A stretch of DNA of 5,790 bases from an uncultured bacterium (GTDB lineage: Bacteria > Verrucomicrobiota > Kiritimatiellia > CAIKKV01), in assembly GCA_903828035.1 (NCBI GenBank), contig CAIKKV010000367.1, positions 1 through 5,790 on the forward strand. Direction: 5' to 3'. Position numbers and translations under genes: made by a program. The notes beneath the pieces are model-generated. The model was not told where the DNA came from, ran no database searches, and was given only the letters and a program-made list of their open reading frames with translations. Within the stretch, counting starts at the first letter, position 1; each line of letters opens with the position of its first letter. Positions 1 through 5,790 of this stretch are shown here, piece by piece.

Positions 1-993
1 CTCGGCAAGCTCCGCCGCCACCTGCTTCCGGGCTGCGTGCGGAAAGCCGCCCCCACCCAGGCGGGCGCCCCGGAGCCGGCCGGCGAGGCCTACCCCCTCC
101 TGCGCGACTTTCTCGCCCGCGAAACCGACCGGCCCGTGCACCCGGACTCCCACCTCGACCTGGACCTCGGGCTCGACTCTCTAGGCCGGATCAGCCTGCA
201 GGTTTTCCTGGAGGCCTCCTTCGGCCTGGCGGCAACGGAAGACCTCCTGGCCGACCACTCCACCGTGTCGGCCCTGGCCGGCTACATCGAGGCCCACAAA
301 ACGCGGGCCGAACATGAATCGATCGACTGGGGCCGCATCCTGCGCGACTGCCCGGCCCGCCCCGTCAACCCGCCCTCCTGGCTGCTGACGGCCACGCAAG
401 CCGTCGGGCGGCTCGGCTTTCGCGGGTGGTTCACCCTGAAAGCGGAAGGCGCGGACCGGCTGCCCCCGGGCCCGTTCATCCTGGCGCCGAACCACGAAAG
501 CTTTTTGGACGGCTTCCTGGTGTGCCTGTTCCTTAAACCGGCCACCCTCCGCCTAACCTGGTTTTACGCCAAGGAAAAACATGTGCGCAAGCCGTGGCTG
601 CGCCGGCTCGCGGACGGGAACAACGTGATCGTGGTGGATATCGACCGCGACTTGAAGACCTCGCTCCAGCAGATGGCGGCCGTGCTGAAGGCGGGGCGGA
701 ACCTCCTGATCTTCCCGGAAGGCACCCGCACGCGCGACGGCCAGCTGGGCCCGTTCAAGCGCACCTTCGCCATCCTCAGCCGGGAGCTGAATGTGCCTGT
801 TGTCCCTGTTTCAATCATGGGGTCCTTCGCGGCCCTGCCCCCGGGCGCCCGCTTTCCCCGCCTCTTCTCGCGGATCACCGTGCGGTTCCTGCCGCCGGTT
901 CAGCCCGCAGGGCTTTCCGTGGAGGCCATCCGCGACCAGGTGCGCGAGGCGATTGTCACGGCGCCAGAATCCGGCCCGCGCGATTCCCGCTGA
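1..993 (+). CDS. AMP-dependent acyl ligase / acyl carrier protein / PlsC acyltransferase fusion (3' part only)
   Basis: Only the C-terminal 330 residues are visible; the frame is open to the left edge. Numbering from base 1, residues 1-8 (LGKLRRHL) look like the end of an AMP-forming acyl-CoA/acyl-ACP synthetase, where the Lys of the GK(I/L)RR motif is catalytic. Residues about 30-98 form an acyl carrier domain, with the phosphopantetheine Ser60 in a GLDSLG motif (codon 178-180). Residues about 140-315 are a PlsC/LPLAT acyltransferase: NHESFLDG gives the HX4D catalytic pair (H165, D170), and FPEGTRTR (from 238) is the acyl-acceptor binding motif. By family knowledge, such a protein would activate a fatty acid, may load it on its own ACP, and transfer it to a lysophospholipid at the inner membrane, like Aas but with the domains in another order. 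The GTG at 37 is in frame but is not the start, because ligase sequence precedes it. The 3' end overlaps the convergent deacylase gene. Domain assignment is firm; the exact substrate is unknown. Confidence 0.88.
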   Translation, partial: LGKLRRHLLPGCVRKAAPTQAGAPEPAGEAYPLLRDFLARETDRPVHPDSHLDLDLGLDSLGRISLQVFLEASFGLAATEDLLADHSTVSALAGYIEAHKTRAEHESIDWGRILRDCPARPVNPPSWLLTATQAVGRLGFRGWFTLKAEGADRLPPGPFILAPNHESFLDGFLVCLFLKPATLRLTWFYAKEKHVRKPWLRRLADGNNVIVVDIDRDLKTSLQQMAAVLKAGRNLLIFPEGTRTRDGQLGPFKRTFAILSRELNVPVVPVSIMGSFAALPPGARFPRLFSRITVRFLPPVQPAGLSVEAIRDQVREAIVTAPESGPRDSR

Positions 994-2527
994 ACGAGCC
1001 CCCCTCGAGGGTGATGACGCCGTTGACCACGACCAGGTCGATTCCTTCCGCGAGCGCATGAGGCGCCGCGAAGGTGGCCGCATCCCGCACACGGGCCGGG
1101 TCCACCACCACCACGTCCGCCGCCGCGCCCCGGCGCAGGACGCCCCGGTTGCCCAGGCGGAAATGCGCGGCGGGAAGCGAGGTCATCTTCCGGACCGCCT
1201 CCACCAGCGGAACCGTCTTCCCATCCAGCGCGGCGCGCAGGAAGAGCGGAAATGTTCCATAAGCCCGCGGATGCGGATAGTCCTGGCTCAGCACGCCGGT
1301 GGGCGAGCGGATCGAGGCGTCGCTTCCGATCATGACCCATGGCTCCGCCAGGATTCGCCACATGTTCGGCTCGCTCATGCCGAAGAAAAAGGCGCCCGTC
1401 CTCAAGTCATCGCGATCGATCAGCCGCAGCGCGGCGTCCACCGGCTCGAGCCCCAAAATCTCCGCCGCCTCCTCCAGCGGCCTGCCCTGGAGCCCGGCAT
1501 GGTCGGGGTGCGCGGTCGAGCCGATCACGATCGTCCCCCAGTAGGTCTCCGGCCGGCTTTCCAGAAGCTCGGCGCGCAGCCGGGCGCGGGTGAGCGGATT
1601 GCGCAGCCGCGCCAGCACGGCCTCGCGGCCGCCTTCCGCGGCCCAGCTCGGGAGGATCACATCCAGATCCGTGTTCGAAGCGATATAGGGATACCGGTCG
1701 GCCGCCACGGAAATCCCCTCCGCGCGCGCCGCGTTCAGCTTCTCCAGCGCGGCGTCGAGAAGGCCCCAGTTGGCGCGGCCCGAGGTCTTCAGGTGCGACA
1801 CGCTGACCCGCACGCCCGAGGCGCGCGCGACCGCCAGCGTCTCATCCAGCGCCTCGAGCAGGCGGGCGCCCTCGCTGCGCATGTGGGTCGTGTAAATGCC
1901 CTGGCGCCTGGCCGCGACCGCGGCCAGGGCGGTGATTTCCCCGGGCTCCGCATACATGCCGGGGGCGTAGATGAGCCCGGTGCTCAGCCCGGCCGCGCCC
2001 TCCTCCATCGCCCGGTCGAGCAGGTGCTCCATCCGGCGAACCTCGTCCGGCGTGGCGGGCCGGCCCTCGTAGCCCATGACGGCGGCGCGCAGCTTTCCGT
2101 GGCCCGCCAGCATCACCACGTTGACCGCGGGGCGGACCGACTCCAGGAGCGCCCGGTACTCCGCCATGGTGCTCCAGCGGCCTGGATACGACTTGCTCTC
2201 CCAGTCGGACGGCAGCCGGGCGGCGCTTCCCAGCAGCGGCGCGGCCGAGGCGCCGCAGTTGCCCACCACCTCGGTGGTCACGCCCTGGAAAATCTTGCTG
2301 GGCGCCGAAGGCTCCAGAAGCAGGTAGGAATCCGAGTGGGAGTGGCTGTCGATGAAGCCGGGGCAGACCAGGCGGCCGCCGGCCTCGATCACGCGCCGGG
2401 CGGGCGCCCGGCTCAAGTCGCCCTCGTCGACGATCACGCCTCCGGCAATCCCAATATCGGCCTGCCTGAGGGGGGCCCCGGTGCCGTCGGCCACCTGCCC
2501 GCCGACGATCTTAAGCTCCAGTTCCAC
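956..2527 (-). CDS. N-acyl-D-amino-acid deacylase-type amidohydrolase (D-aminoacylase family)
   Basis: A 523-residue metal-dependent amidohydrolase that should hydrolyse N-acyl-D-amino acids to a D-amino acid and a carboxylate. The N-terminal beta domain starts at about residue 5 (KIVGGQVADGTG). The TIM barrel carries the family's metal and catalytic residues in order: H62 and H64 (DSHSHSD), C91 (GNCGAS, the bridging Cys typical of D-aminoacylases), H215 (YTTHMRSEG), H245 (VSHLKTSG) and D403 (IGSDAS). The C-terminus returns to the beta domain with a VNGV strand and a GRIL-type ending. The length fits the family (about 480-550). The start is GTG at 2527, because a GGAGG lies 6 bases upstream and homology begins at once; an in-frame ATG at 2644 would add an Arg/Pro-rich stretch that is out-of-frame sequence of the preceding gene. 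The gene overlaps the preceding one by 17 bases and closes the operon. Its natural substrate cannot be read from sequence; dihydroorotase- or dipeptidase-like activity is possible but less likely given the Cys motif. Confidence 0.9.
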   Translation of the reverse strand: MELELKIVGGQVADGTGAPLRQADIGIAGGVIVDEGDLSRAPARRVIEAGGRLVCPGFIDSHSHSDSYLLLEPSAPSKIFQGVTTEVVGNCGASAAPLLGSAARLPSDWESKSYPGRWSTMAEYRALLESVRPAVNVVMLAGHGKLRAAVMGYEGRPATPDEVRRMEHLLDRAMEEGAAGLSTGLIYAPGMYAEPGEITALAAVAARRQGIYTTHMRSEGARLLEALDETLAVARASGVRVSVSHLKTSGRANWGLLDAALEKLNAARAEGISVAADRYPYIASNTDLDVILPSWAAEGGREAVLARLRNPLTRARLRAELLESRPETYWGTIVIGSTAHPDHAGLQGRPLEEAAEILGLEPVDAALRLIDRDDLRTGAFFFGMSEPNMWRILAEPWVMIGSDASIRSPTGVLSQDYPHPRAYGTFPLFLRAALDGKTVPLVEAVRKMTSLPAAHFRLGNRGVLRRGAAADVVVVDPARVRDAATFAAPHALAEGIDLVVVNGVITLEGGSFSGNRAGRILAP

Positions 2528-3095
2528 TCTCGGCCTCCGGAACAACGGGCGCCGCCGGAGCCTCCTCCGTCGGGGCGGGAGTCCCGGGCCGGGGCGCGGC
2601 GTCGGGCGCCAGGAGGTGCATGACCGCGTCCTGCACGGTTTCAAGCCGCTCGGCCACGATGCCGGGATCGGGCACCAGGAACACCTCGCCGGTTTTCCGG
2701 TGCGCGAAGATCACGAGGCGCGAGCCGTCGGCCCGGTCCTCCACCTTCCGCTCCACCAGCACGCGCTGGCGCTCCAGCATGATGGCCAGGATGTAGATGA
2801 TTTCCGCGCGCGCGGGATCGCCCTGCTCCATGAGCTCGCGCAGGATCGTCTCGGCCGCCTCCTTGCGCACCTTGCGGTCGGGCTCGGAGGGGGGAATGCG
2901 GAAGACGCCGTTCCAGTTGCTGTAGCCGGGCTCCACCTTTTCCTCGGCCGCCCAGCAGGTGGAGCAAAAATCGGAACGCAGGTAATGGCCCTCCTTGTCG
3001 GAAAGCCGCGTGTAGTATTCCTGCCGGTCCTCGAACGCCTTGGTGCACCCCGTGCAGGCCTTGGCCAGGGGCTTGATGTTCCATTCCTGCATCAT
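2511..3095 (-). CDS. Uncharacterised protein with two CxxC pairs (possible zinc ribbon)
   Basis: A soluble protein of 194 residues that I cannot assign to a named family. It has two cysteine pairs, C14-x2-C17 and C44-x2-C47, separated by a polar segment; this spacing suits a zinc-ribbon or treble-clef site (inference). Residues about 70-115 look helical (VRKEAAETILRELMEQ, then IIYILAIMLERQRVLVERKV), followed by a short beta-like stretch (SRLVIFAHRKTGEVFLV) and a helix ending near residue 168. The last 25-30 residues are a Pro/Ala/Glu-rich tail, probably disordered. There is no signal peptide and no membrane segment. The first ATG at 3095 overlaps the rimO stop as ATGA; a second ATG follows directly at 3092. 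The Shine-Dalgarno signal is weak (GAAGG about 12 bases upstream), so translation probably depends on rimO coupling. The gene looks real because its codon use and composition match its neighbours and the Cys pattern is ordered. A role with RimO or the ribosome would be guesswork. Confidence 0.85.
   Translation of the reverse strand: MMQEWNIKPLAKACTGCTKAFEDRQEYYTRLSDKEGHYLRSDFCSTCWAAEEKVEPGYSNWNGVFRIPPSEPDRKVRKEAAETILRELMEQGDPARAEIIYILAIMLERQRVLVERKVEDRADGSRLVIFAHRKTGEVFLVPDPGIVAERLETVQDAVMHLLAPDAAPRPGTPAPTEEAPAAPVVPEAESGTGA
2534..2538 (-). promoter_or_regulatory. Shine-Dalgarno site of the deacylase gene
   Basis: GGAGG on the minus strand sits 6 bases before the GTG at 2527, inside the end of the preceding four-cysteine gene. 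It is the feature that decides the start of the deacylase over the upstream in-frame ATG, and it implies independent ribosome loading in addition to any coupling. Confidence 0.75.
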
Positions 3096-4471
3096 CGCGT
3101 CGGTCCGCCTTCCCCGCCCGCCGCCAGCCAGTCGATGCCGCGCCGGGCCGAATAGTTGATTGAAAGCCAATTCCCGGGCTTCGCCCGCCCCGCCCCCGCC
3201 ACCAGGGTGTGCCCGTCCACCTCGGGCGCCTGCCGGCGAGTCCGGCCCTGCACGCGGCCGCCTTGCCGCTCGGCCGCCTTTTCCACCAGGAGCTCGTCCC
3301 GGCTTCCGATCAGCGCCGGCGCCTGCGCGTCCAGCACCGCCTGCTGGGCATCCAGCAGCGCTTCGCGCCGCCGCTCCGCCGTGGCCGCGCGCGGCCGGGA
3401 GCGCAGCCCCGCCGCCGGCGTTCCCTCCTCGGGTGAAAAGGCGAAGACCCCCAGGTGATCGAAGGACGACTCCTTCACATACGCCATCAGCCGGCCGAAG
3501 GCGGCCTCCGTCTCCCCGGGATGTCCCACGAGGCAGGTGGTCCGCAGCGTCACGCCGGGCAGCCGCGCCCGCGCCCGGGCCGGCAGCTCCGCCACGGCCC
3601 GGATCGTCCCGCCGCGCCGCATGGCCCGCAAAACCGCCGGATCGCAGTGCTGCACCGGCACGTCCAGGTAGCGGCAGACCTGCGGAATGCTTCCCATCGT
3701 CTCCAGCAGCCGGTCGGTGATGCCGGTCGGATAGCCGTAAAGCACGCGGATCCAGAAGCGGCCCCCGATGCGGCCGAGCCGCTGCAGCAGGGCCGGCAGG
3801 TCGGCGCCGTCCGAGCGATCGCGGCCGTAGTGGGTCGTGTCCTGCGAAATCAGGTTCAGCTCGCGAATCCCCCGCCCGAGCAGATCCTCGGCCTCGGCGG
3901 CCAGGGAGTCGATCGACCGGGACCGGTGCCGCCCGCGGATGCCGGGAATCGCGCAGAAGCCGCACCGGTGATCGCAGCCTTCGGCAATCTTGATGTAGGC
4001 GTAGGGCCCGCCGCTGAGAACGACCCGCCGGCTTCCCGGCTCGAAGAGCCGCTCCGCCGTCTCGGGAATATCCCGGATCGGCCCTTCCCCGCGCAGGATC
4101 CGAAGGGCGATATCCCCCACGCGATCAAGCGCGTCGAGGCCCAGGAAGGCATCCGCTTCGGGAATCGCCCGCACCAGCTGCTGCCGGTAGCGCTGGGGCA
4201 GGCAGCCGGTCACGATCACGCCGCGGCAGGTGCCCTTTTCCTTGCGGCGGCACGCTTCCAGGACGGCGTCGATCGCCTCCTCGCGCGCGTCATGGATGAA
4301 GGCGCAGGTGTTGATCAGGAGAAGGTCGGCCTTCTCGGGATCCGGCGTCAGGGTGAGCCCGGCCCGCAGGAGCGAGGCGATCAAATGCTCGGAATCGACC
4401 AGGTTCTTGGCGCATCCGAGGCTGATCACTCCCACTGTGGCGCCGGACGGGGGTGCCGTCTTCGTCTTCAT
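3092..4471 (-). CDS. rimO: Ribosomal protein S12 methylthiotransferase RimO
   Basis: A 459-residue radical-SAM enzyme that adds a methylthio group to the beta carbon of a conserved aspartate of ribosomal protein S12 (Asp89 in E. coli), using two iron-sulfur clusters in the cytosol. The N-terminal methylthiotransferase domain has the three cluster cysteines: C20 (ISLGCAKNLVDSE), C56 (INTCAF) and C90 (VTGCLPQ). The radical-SAM core has C166-x3-C170-x2-C173 (EGCDHRCGFCAIP), followed by SQDTTHYGRD and the LDVPVQH segment. The C-terminal TRAM domain (about 380-445) contains GRTRRQAPEVDG. SLGCAKN.VDSE and the APEVDG motif point to RimO rather than MiaB. ATG at 4471 is chosen because homology begins about ten residues later and it overlaps the stop of the RodZ-like gene as ATGA; the longer in-frame start at 4606 lies within that gene. 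Small departures from consensus (HPGE for FPGE, TTHYG for TTRYG) do not touch the cluster ligands. The enzyme should be active. Confidence 0.95.
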   Translation of the reverse strand: MKTKTAPPSGATVGVISLGCAKNLVDSEHLIASLLRAGLTLTPDPEKADLLLINTCAFIHDAREEAIDAVLEACRRKEKGTCRGVIVTGCLPQRYRQQLVRAIPEADAFLGLDALDRVGDIALRILRGEGPIRDIPETAERLFEPGSRRVVLSGGPYAYIKIAEGCDHRCGFCAIPGIRGRHRSRSIDSLAAEAEDLLGRGIRELNLISQDTTHYGRDRSDGADLPALLQRLGRIGGRFWIRVLYGYPTGITDRLLETMGSIPQVCRYLDVPVQHCDPAVLRAMRRGGTIRAVAELPARARARLPGVTLRTTCLVGHPGETEAAFGRLMAYVKESSFDHLGVFAFSPEEGTPAAGLRSRPRAATAERRREALLDAQQAVLDAQAPALIGSRDELLVEKAAERQGGRVQGRTRRQAPEVDGHTLVAGAGRAKPGNWLSINYSARRGIDWLAAGGEGGPTR

Positions 4472-5457
4472 TTCAACTTCCCGGGAAAATAGAGCGGAGG
4501 CGGCTCCGGAAGGCCGCGGGGGGGCGTGACCGTCGCTTCCGCGGGCGGAGCCGTCCGGGCCGCATGACGAAGCATGCAGCCGCGGCTGACCGTGAGCAGC
4601 AGCCACGCCAGAAGCAGGATGCCGGCAACCGCGCCGGCGCGCGGCAGGATCCGCGTCCAGGGAAGGCTCACGGCGGAGGCGCGCGCCAGGGCGAAAATGG
4701 AGGCGGCCCGATCCCTCGCCGTCTGCGAGGTGACGCTCTCCCTCACATCCAGGGCAAACTCATCGGACGACCCGGCCTTGGGCGCGGGCTTCACCGCGGA
4801 GGCCTTCCGGCGCGGGGGCGCGGGGGCGGCAATCGGCGCGGCAATCGGCGCGGGCTCGGGCGCCGACACGGGGGCCGGTGCGGGTGCCGGGGTTGCCACA
4901 GGCGGCGGGGCCGGCGGCGCAAACGCCGGAAAACTCACCGGAACCGGCTGGGAGACGGGTTGTTTCGGGGCTTCCGGCAGTTTCGGGGCAAGCTTGGGCG
5001 GCTCGAGGGGCGGAGCGGGCCGCGGCGCCGGCCGGTCAAACGGCAGCTCCGGCTCGGGCGCTTCGACCTTTGGCGGCGCAACGACCCCCGGAGGAGAGGC
5101 CGGGGCGGGGATCGCCGGGGCCGGAGGCGGCAGGTCCAATTCGGGCGTCACGGCGGCGGGCGGCGGCGGCGGATGCGCCGCCCCGGGCTTCAGCACCGAC
5201 GCCGGCCGGTGCAGCTTGTCGGCGTCGGCATTCCGGGCCTGGAAAAGGCTGATCAGCCCGGGCGCATCGAGGCCCAGGAACTCCGCATAGAGCTTGATGA
5301 AGCCGCGGGTGTAGATGGGCGCGGGGAACTTGGAGAAATCGTCCTGCTCCAGGGCGAGGATCGTCTGGCTCTTGGATCGGGTGCCCTCGGCGGCCTGGGC
5401 CACCGTCAGGCCCTTGGCTTCGCGGGCTTCGCGCAGGATTTGTCCGACGCTTTTCAT
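4468..5457 (-). CDS. RodZ-like HTH / single-pass membrane protein, short periplasmic tail
   Basis: About 329 residues with RodZ architecture. Residues 3-72 are a Cro/HTH_25-type domain (VGQILREAREAKGLTV, then the RodZ-typical FPAPIYTRGFIKLYAEFLGLD); in RodZ, aromatic residues of this last helix contact MreB. Residues about 80-235 are a Pro/Ala-rich linker, followed by a short basic/Ser patch. One membrane helix lies at about 275-291 (GILLLAWLLLTVS), just after a basic stretch, predicting an N-in/C-out protein. Only about 38 residues follow, Pro-rich and ending PPLYFPGKLK, so the usual RodZ C-terminal beta domain (DUF4115) is missing. The likely role is cell-shape control as an MreB partner, which suits its position after ftsK. 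There are three consecutive ATGs (5463, 5460, 5457). The GGAGGG at 5464-5469 is too close to the first and best spaced (7 bases) for the third, so 5457 is preferred. The family call is good; function without the periplasmic domain is inferred. Confidence 0.85.
   Translation of the reverse strand: MKSVGQILREAREAKGLTVAQAAEGTRSKSQTILALEQDDFSKFPAPIYTRGFIKLYAEFLGLDAPGLISLFQARNADADKLHRPASVLKPGAAHPPPPPAAVTPELDLPPPAPAIPAPASPPGVVAPPKVEAPEPELPFDRPAPRPAPPLEPPKLAPKLPEAPKQPVSQPVPVSFPAFAPPAPPPVATPAPAPAPVSAPEPAPIAAPIAAPAPPRRKASAVKPAPKAGSSDEFALDVRESVTSQTARDRAASIFALARASAVSLPWTRILPRAGAVAGILLLAWLLLTVSRGCMLRHAARTAPPAEATVTPPRGLPEPPPLYFPGKLK
4829..4852. repeat. Perfect 12-bp tandem duplication in the Pro/Ala linker
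   Basis: The unit gcaatcggcgcg occurs twice back to back inside the RodZ-like gene. It is in frame (12 bases) and encodes a doubled Ala-Pro-Ile-Ala unit in the low-complexity linker. This is most simply replication slippage that lengthens a disordered linker without harm. Confidence 0.8.
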
Positions 5458-5459
5458 CA

Positions 5460-5790
5460 TCATCCCTCCGGTTCGACCGTGTCATCCTGGTTCACCATGT
5501 CGCCATCCAGGTCCATCAGGATCTCGCGGGCCTCGGAGCCCCGCGTGGGCCCCACAATGCCCCTGTCTTCCAGCAGGTCCATGATGCGCGCGGCGCGCGT
5601 GTACCCGATTTTCAGACGCCTCTGGAGCGCGGACGTGGAGGCGCGCCGGGTCTCCCGGATGATCTGCATGGCCTGCGCCACGAGATCGTCGTCGACATTC
5701 CCGCCGCCGCTTTCCATCATGTCCTCGAACGACGAAGCCGGCGCGCCGGGCGCGCGCGGCCGCGGCGCGGAATCCAGCTCGGCGGGCGCC
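5460..5790 (-). CDS. ftsK: DNA translocase FtsK, C-terminal gamma domain (5' part outside window)
   Basis: The last 109 residues of an FtsK/SpoIIIE-type DNA translocase; the frame is open to the right edge, so the membrane and motor domains lie outside. The first 23 visible residues are a Pro/Ala-rich stretch. Then comes the winged-helix gamma domain, running from DDDLVAQAMQIIRE through the hallmark STSALQRRLKIGYTRAARIM to RGIVGP. In this family the gamma domain reads short polar DNA motifs (KOPS/SRS) to orient translocation and activates XerCD recombination at dif. The protein ends in an acidic tail of about 20 residues (DLDGDMVNQDDTVEPEG) beyond the usual end. The stop TGA at 5460-5462 overlaps the ATG run of the RodZ-like gene. 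The ATG at 5720 is internal, not the start. At the positions that contact KOPS in the E. coli protein (Asn, Arg, Glu) this one has Thr, Arg, Asp. Confidence in the family is high; FtsK rather than a sporulation SpoIIIE is inferred from context. Confidence 0.93.
   Translation of the reverse strand, partial: APAELDSAPRPRAPGAPASSFEDMMESGGGNVDDDLVAQAMQIIRETRRASTSALQRRLKIGYTRAARIMDLLEDRGIVGPTRGSEAREILMDLDGDMVNQDDTVEPEG
5464..5469 (-). promoter_or_regulatory. Shine-Dalgarno site of the RodZ-like gene, inside the end of ftsK
   Basis: GGAGGG on the minus strand encodes the last Glu-Gly of FtsK and abuts the run of three ATGs. The GGAGG core is 1, 4 and 7 bases from the first, second and third ATG, which favours the third (5457) or second as the true start. 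The ftsK stop TGA is embedded in the ATG run, so a terminating ribosome can restart at once. Confidence 0.7.

Noticed and set aside
37..39. GTG as a true start giving a stand-alone ACP-acyltransferase
   Set aside because: The 12 codons before it read LGKLRRHL..., a ligase C-terminal motif, with no stop, so the gene continues to the left.
960..1015. Possible bidirectional terminator between the convergent genes
   Set aside because: The two coding regions overlap and I see no stable hairpin followed by a T-run on either strand.
791..2623. Long plus-strand open frame of 610 codons opposite the deacylase
   Set aside because: It is Arg/Gly/Ala/Pro-rich and resembles no known protein. It lies antisense to a gene with a full set of catalytic motifs; long antisense frames are expected at this GC content.
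2528..2644. 39-codon N-terminal extension of the deacylase
   Set aside because: It is Arg/Pro-rich and lies in the preceding gene in another frame; the GTG at 2527 has a well-placed GGAGG and begins the family homology.
3096..3965. 290-codon N-terminal extension of the four-cysteine protein
   Set aside because: It runs through rimO in another frame and reads as Arg/Gly/Ala-rich noise; the start at 3095 with stop-start overlap is far more plausible.
3455..4492. Plus-strand open frame of 345 codons opposite rimO
   Set aside because: It mirrors the rimO codons with no recognisable domain, while rimO on the other strand is unmistakable.
4574..5290. Gly/Ala-rich plus-strand frame resembling a Gly-rich repeat protein
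   Set aside because: The Gly-rich composition is only the reverse complement of the Pro/Ala linker of the RodZ-like gene.
5730..5775. Very GC-rich near-palindromic stretch at the right edge
   Set aside because: It is the Pro/Ala/Arg-coding part of the FtsK linker; at this GC content such partial palindromes arise by chance.

Overview
This window is almost wholly protein-coding and very GC-rich (roughly 68-70% by eye, with most third codon positions G or C). It comes from a bacterium. FtsK, a RodZ-like protein and RimO side by side indicate an ordinary chromosomal housekeeping region. The phylum cannot be fixed from this window. A high-GC Gram-negative group (PVC/Kiritimatiellota-like or deltaproteobacterial-like) is only a guess, based on the ligase-ACP-acyltransferase fusion and the gene order. 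I see no tRNA, rRNA, CRISPR array, insertion sequence or phage gene.

Layout. Bases 1-993 (+) are the 3' end of a multidomain lipid enzyme: the last residues of an AMP-forming acyl ligase, then an acyl carrier protein domain, then a PlsC-type acyltransferase. Everything else lies on the minus strand and reads right to left as one compact operon. Its members are the C-terminal gamma domain of ftsK (cut by the right edge), a RodZ-like HTH/membrane protein, rimO, a small uncharacterised four-cysteine protein, and an N-acyl-D-amino-acid deacylase-type amidohydrolase. The last operon gene converges on the lipid enzyme, and the two coding regions overlap tail-to-tail by 38 bases.

How the genes fit together. 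The minus-strand genes all touch or overlap (three TGA/ATG junctions and one 17-base overlap), so they are probably co-transcribed and translationally coupled. No promoter or factor-independent terminator is visible, and there is no room for one between genes. FtsK (chromosome segregation at division) and RodZ (cell shape) make sense together. RimO (methylthiolation of ribosomal protein S12) is a known neighbour of such genes in several phyla. The four-cysteine protein has no recognised function. The deacylase could release D-amino acids from N-acylated forms, but a link to cell-wall metabolism is only inferred from its place in the operon.

I found no convincing new defence or mobile system. 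The points most worth a second look are the RodZ-like protein lacking the usual periplasmic domain, the unnamed four-cysteine protein, the ligase-ACP-PlsC fusion, and the substituted DNA-contact positions in the FtsK gamma domain.
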